From Streptomyces malaysiense (lineage in GTDB: Bacteria > Actinomycetota > Actinomycetes > Streptomycetales > Streptomycetaceae): a stretch of 64,000 nucleotides of DNA. Shown here piece after piece: positions 50,305 through 59,623 of this stretch (position 1 is its first letter; every line of letters begins with the position of its first letter). Position numbers and translations under genes: made by a program. The notes beneath the pieces are model-generated. The model worked only from the letters and a program-made list of their open reading frames with translations, did no database searches and had not been told where the DNA came from. The stretch spans positions 155,847 to 219,846 of the forward strand of contig NZ_LBDA02000019.1 of the NCBI RefSeq assembly GCF_000980885.2. Direction: 5' to 3'.

Positions 50305-52116
50305 TCACGCGGACAGCTCCTCCCGCAGCGCGTCCCGCAGCCGGCCCGCCCGCTCGGTGACCTCCGCGGGGCCCAGTTCCGCAGCGCGCGTCGCCCAGCG
50401 CTGCCCCTCGTCGAGGTCGCCGCGGCGGGCGCAGACCAGGGCCAGGCGAAGGGCCGCACGGCCGTGGCCGTCGTTCGCCGCGCGCGTCCACCACACCACG
50501 GCCTCCGGCTCGCTGCCCTCGCGGGCGAGCAGCAGTCCGAGATTGAACGCCCCGTTGCGCGACCCCGCCTCCGCCGCCGCCCGGTACCAGCGCGCCGCCT
50601 CGACCACATCGCCGCGCGCGGAGGCGAGCATGCCGACCCGGACCTGCGCCCGACGGTGGCCCTGCTGCGCCGCCCGCTCGTACCACTCCTCGCACTCGGC
50701 CTTCTCGTGCGTGCTCTCCCCCAGCTCGTGCGCGGGCCGGGGCGGGCGGCGGGCGTCCAGCAGGGCGGCGAGCCGGTACGCCGCCTCCGCGCTGCCACCG
50801 CCCGCCGCGCAGCGCAGGTGCCGCTCGGCCGCCGGCTCGTCGCGCTCGCGCAGCCGCGCCATGCCGACCTGGAGCGCGGCCTCGGTGTGCCCCGCCGAGG
50901 CCGCCCGCTCGTACCAGCGCAGCGCCATCGCCTCCTCGCCGCGCCCGGCGTACAGGATGCCGAGGTTGAAGGCCGCGTCCACGCTCCCCGCCTCGGCCGC
51001 CTTGGAGAACCAGGGCTCCGCGCCGGAGGTGTCGCCGACCTGGAGCAGCAGGATGGCCAGCGCGTTCGCGGCCTCCCGGTGCCCGGCGTACGCGGCGCGC
51101 CGGTACCACTGCTCGGCCTGCGCGGTGCGGCCCTGCTCGGCGCAGAGCAGCCCGAGGTTGTACGCGCCGTTGTCGTCCCCCGCGTCCAGCGCCGCCCGGT
51201 ACCAGCGCTCGGCAGTCTGGGTCTCGCCCCGTTCGGCGTGCAGCGCGCCGAGCGCGTTGGCCGCGTTGCCGTCACCCTCCTGGGCGGCGCGCAGCCACCA
51301 CACGGCCGCGCTCTCGGTGTCCCCGGCGTCCCGCAGCAGGAAGCCGAGGGCGCAGGCGGCACGCGGTTCGCCGTCCTTGGCGGAGGTCAGGTACCAGCGC
51401 CCGGCCTCCTTCAGCTCCCCGCGCTGCTCCAGGATGGCCCCGAGGTGCAGCGCGGCCCGCCGGTGCCCGCGCGCGGCGGCCTGCCGGTACCACTGCTCGG
51501 CCTCCGCGACAGCGTTGTCACCCCCGCTCTCGGCCCGGTCCTCGGCCTCCCGGTCGAGCGAACGCGCTATCCGGTACGCCGCCTCCCGGTGCCCGCGCTC
51601 GGCGGCGAGCCGCATCCACTGCCCGGCCCCCGCGTCCCCCCGGTGCTCCAGCAGGTCGGCGAGTGCGTAGGCGCCGAGGACATGGCCCTGCTCGGCGGAC
51701 TGGCGCAGCCAGTACTCGGCGGCGGGTTCGTCACCGCGTTCGCGGTGGTAGCGGCCGAGCGCGTGTGCGGCGGCCGCGGAACCGGCGACTGCGGCGATCC
51801 GCCACCAGCCGGCGGCCTCCTCGCCGTAACCCCGCTGGTGCAGCAGGACGCCGAGGTTGTTGGCGGCGGCCCGGTCGCCGGCCGCGGTGGCGGCCCGCAG
51901 GTGGGTCTCGGCACCGTCGAGGTCGCCGCGGCGCAGCAGCATGGCGCCGAGGACGCTGGCGGCCTCCGCGTCACCGCTGCGTGCGGCGAGCGCGAGGCGT
52001 ACCTCGTCGTCGGCGTCGGCCATGTCACCCACCTCGTCGCGGGTCGGCCCCTCACCGAAATTCTGTACAAATCGCCCTGACTCGAACAGAGTTGCCTTGT
52101 CCCCCATAACGTCCAT
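50305..52116 (-). CDS. Sel1/tetratricopeptide-repeat protein
   Basis: A 603-aa protein composed of about fifteen 34-36-residue helical repeats of the type A-x2-WYRRAAEAGxxxAAxNLGxLLxxRG. Examples are AEQWYRRAAYAGHREAANALAILLLQVGD and ALRWYERAASAGHTEAALQVGMARLRERD. They run from about residue 35 to the C-terminus, giving a long solenoid for protein binding. Start taken at ATG 52116 (MDVMGDKATLFESG); ATG 52107 is an alternative. No signal peptide or membrane segment. It sits between two initiator tRNA genes, all on the same strand. Function unknown. Confidence 0.88.
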   Translation of the reverse strand: MDVMGDKATLFESGRFVQNFGEGPTRDEVGDMADADDEVRLALAARSGDAEAASVLGAMLLRRGDLDGAETHLRAATAAGDRAAANNLGVLLHQRGYGEEAAGWWRIAAVAGSAAAAHALGRYHRERGDEPAAEYWLRQSAEQGHVLGAYALADLLEHRGDAGAGQWMRLAAERGHREAAYRIARSLDREAEDRAESGGDNAVAEAEQWYRQAAARGHRRAALHLGAILEQRGELKEAGRWYLTSAKDGEPRAACALGFLLRDAGDTESAAVWWLRAAQEGDGNAANALGALHAERGETQTAERWYRAALDAGDDNGAYNLGLLCAEQGRTAQAEQWYRRAAYAGHREAANALAILLLQVGDTSGAEPWFSKAAEAGSVDAAFNLGILYAGRGEEAMALRWYERAASAGHTEAALQVGMARLRERDEPAAERHLRCAAGGGSAEAAYRLAALLDARRPPRPAHELGESTHEKAECEEWYERAAQQGHRRAQVRVGMLASARGDVVEAARWYRAAAEAGSRNGAFNLGLLLAREGSEPEAVVWWTRAANDGHGRAALRLALVCARRGDLDEGQRWATRAAELGPAEVTERAGRLRDALREELSA

Positions 52117-52313
52117 CGTCGCACCACCCGCAACCTGGGTACACCCGGTATACCCCACCCCGTGAGGTCACTTCAGCGTTTTGTCGACATGCCCACAGGA
52201 CGACAAGTCAAACACACGACGCCCAACTCCTCACGGCGGCGCGGCGGTGACTTCCTCCTCAACTTGTGCCCGCACAGACCGAGTTCACCGACTTCACCGG
52301 GTTCACACACCAC

Positions 52314-52346
52314 GAAGGCCCGGATCCTGAAAGGATCCGGGCCTTC
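52314..52346 (-). terminator. Terminator of the initiator tRNA gene (copy 2)
   Basis: A perfect 14-bp stem, GAAGGCCCGGATCC with GGATCCGGGCCTTC, loop TGAAA, just past the tRNA 3' end. Confidence 0.88.
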
Positions 52347-52354
52347 GTTTTCAG

Positions 52355-52428
52355 TAGCGGGGACAGGATTTGAACCTGCGACCTCTGGGTTATGAGCCCA
52401 GCGAGCTACCGAGCTGCTCCACCCCGCG
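52355..52428 (-). tRNA. Initiator tRNA-fMet (CAT), copy 2
   Basis: Identical in sequence to the tRNA at 50145-50218, with the same initiator features. It lies 41 bp past the stop of the UPF0182 gene and has its own terminator. Confidence 0.97.
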
Positions 52429-52469
52429 CCGTTGTGAGCCAACCGTATCACGGCGCGGGACGGTGCTGA

Positions 52470-55388
52470 TCAGCCCTTCTGCTTCGAGGGCTCCGACTGC
52501 TTCTGCTGCTTCTGCTGCTTCTGCGCGTCCTGGGCCCGCTCCAGCGCCGCCTTGAGGTCCTTCTGCGCCTTCGCGTAGGCGTCCCAGTCGGGGCCGCCGG
52601 ACTGCTTCAGCGCCCGCTGCCCCGCCTCGAACGCCTTCTGGGCGTCGGCCAGGTCCCGCTGGACACCCGGACCGCTCGCCGCGGGCGGGGCCTTGGAGCC
52701 GGTGTCCGGCGGCCCGGCCGCGGCGGAGCCGGTGCCGAACAGCTTGTCCAGCGCCTCGCCCAGGGTGTTCTCGAACGCCGGCGGCCGGTCCCCGTAGGTG
52801 ACCAGCACCTTGCGCTGCAACGGGTACTTGAGCCCCCCGCCGCGTACGTAGACCGGCTCCACGTAGAGCAGGCCGCCGTCCAGCGGCACGGTCAGCAGGT
52901 TGCCGTACTCCACCGCCGAGTCGCCGCCCTTGAGGTACTTGATCGCGGCGGCGACGTCCTGTTCGGAGTTGAACTGGCTCTGGACCTGCTTGGGCCCGTC
53001 GACCGTCGTACTGGTCGGCAGTTTCAGGATCCTGATCTTGCCGTAGTCGCTGCTGTCCGCCTCGGAGTCGACCGACATGAAGGCGCTGAGGTTGTCCCGG
53101 CCGGTCGGCGTGAACGTCGTCGACAACGAGAACGCCTGCTTGCTCTGGTCGGGCATCTTCATGCTCAGGTAGTACGGCGGGACCGCGTCGCCCGACTTGT
53201 TGGTCGGGTCGTCCGGCACCTGCCACACCTCGCTGCCGGTGAGGAAGGTCTGCGGATCCGTCACGTGGTAGCGGGTGAGCAGCTCGCGCTGGACCTTGAA
53301 CAGGTCCTGGGGGTACCGGAGATGGGACAGCAGTGTCGGGGAGATCGCGCTCTTCGGCAGCACCGTGCCGGGGAACGCCTTCATCCAGGTCTTCAGCACC
53401 GGGTCCCGGGTGTCCCACTGGTAGAGCTTGACCTCGCCGGTGTACGCGTCGACGGTCGCCTTGACCGAGTTGCGGATGTAGTTGACCTGGTTCTGCGGGG
53501 CCACCACGCTGCGGTTGTCGCTGCCGGCGGTCAGCGAGTCGGCCGTGGTGTCGCCGAGGGTCGTACGGGAGGAGTACGGGTAGCCGTTCGACGTCGTGTA
53601 GCCGTCGACGATCCACTGGATGTGGCCGTCGACGACGGCCGGGTAGGCGTCGCCGTCGATGGTCAGCCAGGGGGCGACCGCCTCCACGCGCTCCTTGGGA
53701 GTGCGGTTGTACAGGATCCGCGAGCCCTTGCCGATCGCGCCCGAGTACAGGATCTGCGGCTCGCTGAACGCCATCGCGTAGGCGGCCCGGTTGAGCGGGT
53801 TGTCGAGGTTCACCCCGCTCTTGCCGGCGTAGCTGGTGGTCACCTCGCCGTTGTCGTCGGTGGGGTGGTCGATCTCCTTCTGGGGACCGCCGACGATGGA
53901 GTAGGTGGTGGTCTTCTCGCCGTAGTAGACCCGCTGCTGGTAGGTCCCCAGGTCGCCCTTGGAGGGCAGGTCGTACTCGGTGAAGACGGGCTGGCCGTCG
54001 TCGGCCTCGGTGCCCTTGGCGGCCACCACGCCGTAGCCGTGCGTGTAGCGGAAGTGGTCGTTGATCCAGTTGTGCTTCGGGACGCCCTTCAGGTTCAGCT
54101 CACGCAGACCTATGACGGTGTCCTGGAGCTTGCCGTCCTTGGTGGGGTAGCGGTCGACGTCCAGGTTGGCGGGGAAGGTGTAGTAGTCCTTCATCTCCTG
54201 CGCCTGCTCGAACGTGGGCGAGACGATGTTCGGATCCATGATGCGGACGCTCGCCGCGTCGTTCGCGTCCGCGCGCAGCCTGGCGTCGTCCGAGACGGTG
54301 GACTTGCCGTCGTACTGGGTGACCTTGGTGTCGTCGATGCCGTACGCCTCGCGGGTCGCCGTGAGGTTCTTCCGTACGTACGGGGCCTCCTTGGCCTGCT
54401 CGTTGGGCTCGACCTGGAACTTCTGCACGATCGCCGGGTAGAGCCCGCCGATCAGGATCGCGGACAGGACCATCAGGCCGAAGCCGATGACGGGCAGCTG
54501 CCAGGTGCGCCGCCACAGGGTGGCGAAGAACAGCAGCGCGCAGATGACGGCGATGCAGAACAGGATCGTCTTGGCCGGCAGGTAGGCGTTGGCGTCGACG
54601 TAGCGCAGGCCGGTCCAGTTGCCGGTCGTCCTGAAGTCGCTGGACTTCACCGCGAGGCCGTACCGGTCGAGCCAGTAGGCGACCGCCTTGAGGGCGACGA
54701 ACAGGCCGAGCAGCACCGAGAGATGACCGGTCGCGGCGGCGGTGGCGCGCGCTCCGGGGCTGGTGAGGCGCAGTCCGCCGTACAGGTAGTGCGTGAAGGC
54801 GGCGGCGATCAGGCACAGGATGACGGCGGCGAAGCCGAAGGCCAGCAGGAACCGGAACCAGGGCAGTTCGAAGGCGTAGAAGGAGATGTCCAGGTGGAAC
54901 TGGGGGTCCTTCTGGTGGAAGGGGACTCCGTCCACCCACATCAGCCAGGTGCGCCACTGGCCGGCCGCCGAGGCGCCCGCGATCAGCCCGACCAGGGCGC
55001 AGACGCCGACCAGCAGCCAGGTCCTGTACGGCGCGAGACCCATCCGGTAGCGGTCCAGGCTCTGCTGCTCCATGGACATGGCGCTCAGCGGGGGCCGGAG
55101 CCGGTACGCCAGCCAGATGTTGAGGCCGACCATGAACGCCGCCAGCAGACCGAAGACGGAGAACAGCCCGATCTTGGTCCACAGTGTGATGGTGAACACG
55201 GACGAGTAGTGCACCGACCGGTACCACAGCCAGTTCGTCCAGAAGCCGGCGAACATGCTGAATGTCATACCGAGGACGGCGAGCACGCCCAGCGTCAGGA
55301 GCAGGACCCTGACCCGCCGGGATGGTCGGCCCGCCCCCGTCCGTGGCCCCGCAGGGCCCTGGCCGCGGTCCGGCATCTGGAAAGCCAA
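52470..55388 (-). CDS. UPF0182 (COG1615) large membrane protein
   Basis: A 972-aa protein. About seven transmembrane helices occupy residues 25-330 ([40 protein letters not shown] and following), then a large extracytoplasmic region to about residue 880. The tail is low complexity, ending [17 protein letters not shown] and onwards. This is the actinobacterial UPF0182 family, of unknown function. The TTG at 55388 is favoured because GAGGGG lies 6 bases upstream; the ATG at 55376 has no ribosome-binding site. Divergent from the PPA1309 gene. Confidence 0.92.
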   Translation of the reverse strand: MAFQMPDRGQGPAGPRTGAGRPSRRVRVLLLTLGVLAVLGMTFSMFAGFWTNWLWYRSVHYSSVFTITLWTKIGLFSVFGLLAAFMVGLNIWLAYRLRPPLSAMSMEQQSLDRYRMGLAPYRTWLLVGVCALVGLIAGASAAGQWRTWLMWVDGVPFHQKDPQFHLDISFYAFELPWFRFLLAFGFAAVILCLIAAAFTHYLYGGLRLTSPGARATAAATGHLSVLLGLFVALKAVAYWLDRYGLAVKSSDFRTTGNWTGLRYVDANAYLPAKTILFCIAVICALLFFATLWRRTWQLPVIGFGLMVLSAILIGGLYPAIVQKFQVEPNEQAKEAPYVRKNLTATREAYGIDDTKVTQYDGKSTVSDDARLRADANDAASVRIMDPNIVSPTFEQAQEMKDYYTFPANLDVDRYPTKDGKLQDTVIGLRELNLKGVPKHNWINDHFRYTHGYGVVAAKGTEADDGQPVFTEYDLPSKGDLGTYQQRVYYGEKTTTYSIVGGPQKEIDHPTDDNGEVTTSYAGKSGVNLDNPLNRAAYAMAFSEPQILYSGAIGKGSRILYNRTPKERVEAVAPWLTIDGDAYPAVVDGHIQWIVDGYTTSNGYPYSSRTTLGDTTADSLTAGSDNRSVVAPQNQVNYIRNSVKATVDAYTGEVKLYQWDTRDPVLKTWMKAFPGTVLPKSAISPTLLSHLRYPQDLFKVQRELLTRYHVTDPQTFLTGSEVWQVPDDPTNKSGDAVPPYYLSMKMPDQSKQAFSLSTTFTPTGRDNLSAFMSVDSEADSSDYGKIRILKLPTSTTVDGPKQVQSQFNSEQDVAAAIKYLKGGDSAVEYGNLLTVPLDGGLLYVEPVYVRGGGLKYPLQRKVLVTYGDRPPAFENTLGEALDKLFGTGSAAAGPPDTGSKAPPAASGPGVQRDLADAQKAFEAGQRALKQSGGPDWDAYAKAQKDLKAALERAQDAQKQQKQQKQSEPSKQKG

Positions 55389-55540
55389 GGTGCGCCCCTC
55401 GAAAATCGCTCTCGATCCATCGGGCCCCCGTGCTCCGCGGGCCCAGGTGGCCCCCCGTGGTCGCGGGCCGACACATATGCAACTTACTCAGGCCCCGCTC
55501 GGTTCCCGATTCCGGTGGGGAACGAGGCAGGATTGTGACC

Positions 55541-56083
55541 ATGTCCAACACTCCCATGGCAGCGAACCCGCTCACCCGGGCCGTACTCGAGATCGACGAG
55601 TACGCCTCGGGCCTCGGCTGGGACCAGCCCGCTCGCCTCTTCGCCCTCGTAGACACCGCTCGGCTGCGCAGTCAGGAACCCGCGCTCGCGGCCCAGCTGG
55701 GCCTGGAGGGCGAGTCCGAGACCGCCGGTCTCACCCCGATCGAGCAGGACGAGATCGCGTCCGGCAAGCCGCTCGACGAGTTCCTCGCCACCATCGCCTG
55801 GCCCGACGCGGTGGCCGGCTGCGCGCTCACGGTGGAGCGGCTGATGCTGCCGCCGTCCGCCGAGGCGCAGGTACCGAAGAACCTCAGCGAGGCCAAACTG
55901 GCGAAGTGGGTGGCCGGCCACCCCGAGCGCCAGGAGGTCCGGATGACGGTGGCGGTGCTGCGCGACGGCGCCCGCGAGTCGGCGCTGCGGCTGCGCGAGA
56001 AGGACTCCCCGACCGAGGTCCTGACCGGCCCCGACCTGGTCCCGGGTCTCGCGGACGCCCTGTCGGCGACGTTCGCCGACTGA
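55541..56083 (+). CDS. PPA1309-family conserved protein
   Basis: A 180-aa soluble protein: NPLTRAVLEIDEYASGLGWDQPARLFALVDTARL, then LTPIEQDEIASGKPLDEFLATIAWPDAVAGCALTVERLMLP and GLADALSATFAD at the end. I recognise it as the actinobacterial PPA1309 family, of unknown function. ATG at 55541 (MSNTPMAANP). The divergent UPF0182 gene is a frequent neighbour. Confidence 0.85.
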   Translation: MSNTPMAANPLTRAVLEIDEYASGLGWDQPARLFALVDTARLRSQEPALAAQLGLEGESETAGLTPIEQDEIASGKPLDEFLATIAWPDAVAGCALTVERLMLPPSAEAQVPKNLSEAKLAKWVAGHPERQEVRMTVAVLRDGARESALRLREKDSPTEVLTGPDLVPGLADALSATFAD

Positions 56084-56150
56084 TCTTCCGTACGACGGCG
56101 GGGGCGCCACCGGCTCTGTCGCCGGGGGCGCCCCCGCTCCTCGTGACGGC

Positions 56151-56187
56151 ACCGGGGGCGCCCCTCGTACGGGCGGGCGCCCCCGGT
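56151..56187. terminator. Bidirectional terminator
   Basis: ACCGGGGGCGCCC at 56151-56163 pairs with GGGCGCCCCCGGT at 56175-56187, between convergent genes. Confidence 0.75.
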
Positions 56188-56209
56188 CATGCCGTGCCCC
56201 GCGAAATCC

Positions 56210-57307
56210 TCAGCCCTTGGCGGCGCACTTCGGCAGGGCCGCGGTGTCGCCGCCGCGGATGTCCTTGAGCGCGCCCAGCGCGTCCTTGATCGTCTTCACC
56301 TTGACCAGGGTCAGCCCGCTCGGCTTGTCCGCGGCCGCCTCGGCGCAGTTGTCGGCGGGCGTCAGGAAGTACTGGGCGCCCTTGCCGCGCGCGCCGAGGG
56401 TCTTCATGTCGACGCCGCCGATCGGCCCGACCGTGCCGTTGTCGTCGATGGTGCCGGTGCCCGCCACGAACTTGCCGCCGGTCAGGCTGCCCGGGGTGAG
56501 CTTGTCGTAGATGCCGAGCGCGAACATCAGACCGGCGCTGGGGCCGCCGACGTCGGCGAGCTTGATGTCGATGCTGAACGGAAACGTGTGATCGGTACCG
56601 GCGGAGATCCCGACGATGGCCCGCTTGGGTCCGCTGTCGTCGGAGGCGGCCGTGGTGATCGTGACGTCCTCGGTCCCGGTGGCCGTCCGGTGGGCCTTCT
56701 CGGCGGCGGCCTGCTCCTTGGCGGGGACGACGGTGAAGACCACCTTCTGGCCCGCCTTGTGCTCGGTGACGAACGTGGCGACGTCCGAGGGCTCCTTGAC
56801 CGCGTGGCCGTCGACCGCCTTGATCACGTCGCCGGCGTGCAGCTTGCCCTCGGCCGGGGAGCCCTTGACCACGGTGGAGACGATCACCCAGGACTTCACC
56901 GGGATGCCCAGCTGCTTCAGGGCGGCGACCTTGGCGCTCTCCTGGGACTGGCTGAACTCCTCGGCGTTCTGCTGGGAGGACTGCTCCTCCGTGGTGCCCT
57001 TGGGGTAGAGCGTGTCGTGCGGCACGATCTTGCTGTCGCGCGAGAGCCAGCCGTAGACGGCCTCCACCAGGTTCATCCGGAAGTCCACGCTGGTCACCCG
57101 CACGGTGGTCATGTTCAGGTGACCGTCCGTCGGATACGTCTTGCGCCCGGAGACCTGGAGCACCGGCTCGCCCTGGTGGTTCCCGAGCGTGTTCACGGTC
57201 GGGCCGGGGGACATCTCCGCGTACGGCACGGGGATGAGCACTCCGGCGCACAGGAGCGCGATCAGCATCAGGGTGGAGGCGAGCATCGTCGCGGTGCGGC
57301 GTGGCAT
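56210..57307 (-). CDS. YlbL-type PDZ/Lon-like serine protease
   Basis: A 365-aa membrane-anchored protein. An N-terminal helix (ATMLASTLMLIALLCAGVLIPVPYAEMSPG) exports the rest. A PDZ domain lies at about residues 140-195 (VVKGSPAEGKLHAGDVIKAVDGHAV). A Lon-type S16 catalytic domain follows with Ser257 (VGGPSAGLMFALGIYDKL) and Lys302 (GPIGGVDMKTLGARGKGAQYFL). It matches the SdrC/YlbL family. ATG at 57307. Probably involved in envelope protein quality control. Confidence 0.92.
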   Translation of the reverse strand: MPRRTATMLASTLMLIALLCAGVLIPVPYAEMSPGPTVNTLGNHQGEPVLQVSGRKTYPTDGHLNMTTVRVTSVDFRMNLVEAVYGWLSRDSKIVPHDTLYPKGTTEEQSSQQNAEEFSQSQESAKVAALKQLGIPVKSWVIVSTVVKGSPAEGKLHAGDVIKAVDGHAVKEPSDVATFVTEHKAGQKVVFTVVPAKEQAAAEKAHRTATGTEDVTITTAASDDSGPKRAIVGISAGTDHTFPFSIDIKLADVGGPSAGLMFALGIYDKLTPGSLTGGKFVAGTGTIDDNGTVGPIGGVDMKTLGARGKGAQYFLTPADNCAEAAADKPSGLTLVKVKTIKDALGALKDIRGGDTAALPKCAAKG

Positions 57308-57357
57308 GCCTCGACAGTACGTGACGCACCTGTCGGCGCACTGTCAGGGCACCCCCG

Positions 57358-57531
57358 TCAGGCGCCGTCCGCGCCCGTGCTGGACCGCTCCATCGCCTCG
57401 CGGAACCGGGCGTATCCGTCCAGCTCGGGCCCGTCGCTACGGGCCTTGCGTGTCCGGTTGGCCCAACTGCCCCACAGCCCGCCGCCGACCGCACCCATAA
57501 ACGGAATCAGCAGCCAGACAAGCGCGCCCAT
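57358..57531 (-). CDS. 57-aa membrane-anchored small protein
   Basis: A short gene beginning MGALVWLLIPFMGAVGGGLW, one hydrophobic helix, then a polar segment (NRTRKARSDGPELDGYARFREAMERSS) and stop. Codon third positions are nearly all G/C after the helix, and a GGAGG lies just upstream of the ATG at 57531 (complement of cctcc at 57538-57542), so it is a real gene. It is 50 bp upstream of and co-directional with the YlbL gene. Function unknown. Confidence 0.75.
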   Translation of the reverse strand: MGALVWLLIPFMGAVGGGLWGSWANRTRKARSDGPELDGYARFREAMERSSTGADGA

Positions 57532-57757
57532 GCCGACCTCCCTACGCCGTGAGCGTCCGCAACTGACTGATCAGCAGATTAACCATCCGCACTCACAACG
57601 CTCACGTGCGGGGGGCGGTTACGCAACCGGAGTCACCAGTGGGCCGGGAGTGACCGGTTCGGCGCAGTGCCGCGCCCGGTTCCGGCAGGTCCCGCCCCCT
57701 TTCGGCGGACACCCGCGCGGTCGTCCGTCGCCCGGCCACCGCACCTCGGCGAAGGCG

Positions 57758-58216
57758 CTACGCGCCGACCCATTCGTCCGTGCCGTCCGAGAACTTCTGG
57801 TGCTTCCAGATCGGCACCTCGTGCTTGATGTCGTCGATCAGCTTCCGGCACGCCTCGAAGGCCTCCGCCCGATGCGGACACGCCACGGCGACGACCACCG
57901 CGATGTCCCCGACGCCCAGGTCGCCGACCCGGTGCACGGCGGCCAGGGCCCGCACCGGATGGTCCGCGACGACCTTCTCGGCCACCCGTCGCATCTCGGC
58001 CTCGGCGCCCGGATGGCAGGAGTAGCCGAGCGCGTCCACGTCGGCGCCCCCGTCGTGGTTGCGCACCGTACCCACGAACAGCGCGATGCCCCCGGCCGCC
58101 TCGTCCCCGACCGCCCGGAACACCTCGTCCACCGAGAGCGCGCTCTCCCTGACGCCGATCAGCTTGACGGGGTCCTGCGCGGCCCGCTCCCCGGGGTGCT
58201 CGCTCATCTCAGCCAT
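57758..58216 (-). CDS. moaE: Molybdopterin synthase catalytic subunit MoaE
   Basis: A 152-aa subunit transferring sulfur to precursor Z in molybdenum cofactor synthesis. Signatures: ALFVGTVRNHDGGADVDALGYSCHPGAEAEM, AVHRVGDLGVGDIAVVVAVACPHRAEAFEACRKLIDDIKHEVPIWKHQKFSDGTDEWV, including the active-site Lys-Lys in PIWKHQKF. ATG at 58216; ATG at 58207 possible. moaD is not adjacent. It lies between an SDR gene and a small membrane protein gene, all leftward. Confidence 0.93.
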   Translation of the reverse strand: MAEMSEHPGERAAQDPVKLIGVRESALSVDEVFRAVGDEAAGGIALFVGTVRNHDGGADVDALGYSCHPGAEAEMRRVAEKVVADHPVRALAAVHRVGDLGVGDIAVVVAVACPHRAEAFEACRKLIDDIKHEVPIWKHQKFSDGTDEWVGA

Positions 58217-58307
58217 GCCCCCATCGTGCCGCACGTCCGTGACGCCGGGGAATACGAGGTTCACCCGGCACGGGCGCGGGCGTATTGGATGCTCGTACGG
58301 ACGCCGC

Positions 58308-59432
58308 CTACCGACGGCGCGCCTTCCGGGCCCGGCGTACCACCGCCGCCGCGCCCAGCAGGGCCACCGTCGCCCCGGCCGCGCCCGCCGCCGTGGCGTC
58401 CTTGCGGCCGAGCCGCCGGCCGGCCACCGTATGCCGCCCGGAGACCTCCTCCAGCAGTTCCGCCAGGACATCCTCGTTGGTCCACCTCGGCCGCCAGCCC
58501 GCGTCGTGCAGCCGGCTCCCGCTGACCACCCACGGGTACATCGTGTAGGCCAGGTCGCCGGCCGGGGACGGGGTGAGCCCGATCCGGTGCAGCCGCGCCG
58601 CCGCGCCCAGCGCGACCGCCGAGGGCAGCTCCATGCGCCGGATCCCGCTGAGCTCCTCGACCTCCTCCTGCTCCAGCCATCCGTCGCAGCCGACGACCAG
58701 TTCCCCCTCGACCTTCTCCAGGACGGCGTACTCCAGGGCCGCGCACAGATCCTCGACATGGCAGAACTGCCACGCGGGCCGCGAACCGGCCACCACGAGG
58801 AGCCGCGGTGATTCGAAGTACCTGGTCAGCGCGGTGTCCATGCCACCGACGAGCACGGCGGGCCGTACCACGGTGACGTTCAGACCGGGGTGTGCGCGGG
58901 GCGCGCGGCGCGCGAGGCGCTCGATCTCCAGCAGGTCCCCGACACCGGTCGCCTCGGCCGTCGCCCGCAGCTCGGCGTCCTCCGACAGCGGCAGCTCGTT
59001 GTCCGGCAGCGCCCCGTAGACCATCGCCGAGGTGCACAGCACCACACGGTGCACGCCGGCCGCCGCCGCGGCGGTCAGCACGGTCTGCGTCCCCCGGACG
59101 TTGTAAGCGGTCCGCGCGGCCGCGTCACTGCCGAGATCCAGGTCGAGCGCGAGGTGGACGACCACGTCGGCGCCGCGCAGTTTGTCCGCGATGGCCGGAT
59201 CGCGCACGTCCAGGATGTGCCACTGCGCCTCTTCGCACTCCCCGCGCCGCTCGTCGATCGCGACGACCCGCCGGATCTCCCGCGATGCGGCGAGCCGCGC
59301 CGTGAGCAGGGCTCCGACACCGGTCGCGGCGCCGGTGACCGCCACGACGGGCCCGCGCACGGCGGGTTCGCGCCCGGCGGACGCCTCTGAGTGGTTTCGC
59401 GCTGCGCGAACCTGCGGATCTGGGGAACTCAC
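58308..59432 (-). CDS. NAD-dependent epimerase/dehydratase (extended SDR)
   Basis: A 374-aa extended SDR. The Rossmann motif is VVAVTGAATGVGALLTARLA (TGxxxGxG) near residues 30-45; VVHLALDLD follows, and the catalytic Tyr lies in CTSAMVYGALPDNELPL (no canonical YxxxK visible). PAWQFCHVEDLCAALEYAV is a substrate-domain signature. The C-terminus ends in a hydrophobic AGAAGATVALLGAAAVV and a basic RRARKARRR, possibly membrane-associating. The GTG at 59432 follows GGAGA. Divergent from the zincin gene. The substrate is probably a nucleotide sugar or lipid, not determinable. Confidence 0.85.
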   Translation of the reverse strand: MSSPDPQVRAARNHSEASAGREPAVRGPVVAVTGAATGVGALLTARLAASREIRRVVAIDERRGECEEAQWHILDVRDPAIADKLRGADVVVHLALDLDLGSDAAARTAYNVRGTQTVLTAAAAAGVHRVVLCTSAMVYGALPDNELPLSEDAELRATAEATGVGDLLEIERLARRAPRAHPGLNVTVVRPAVLVGGMDTALTRYFESPRLLVVAGSRPAWQFCHVEDLCAALEYAVLEKVEGELVVGCDGWLEQEEVEELSGIRRMELPSAVALGAAARLHRIGLTPSPAGDLAYTMYPWVVSGSRLHDAGWRPRWTNEDVLAELLEEVSGRHTVAGRRLGRKDATAAGAAGATVALLGAAAVVRRARKARRR

Positions 59433-59623
59433 CCGGCATCTCCAGCGGTTGTCTTCTGTACGGGCGTGAGAGACGCGCACGTACGAGGTGCATCCATCCT
59501 GCCGCAGGCCGTCCGCGGGCGGAGCATCGAGGCCCGATCGGGTCCGGGTGTCTACGCTGGGTGGTGTTGTCGGGCAGCCGTGCCGCCGGAGAAGACCGGT
59601 GGCCTTACCAGCCGAGGATTCCC

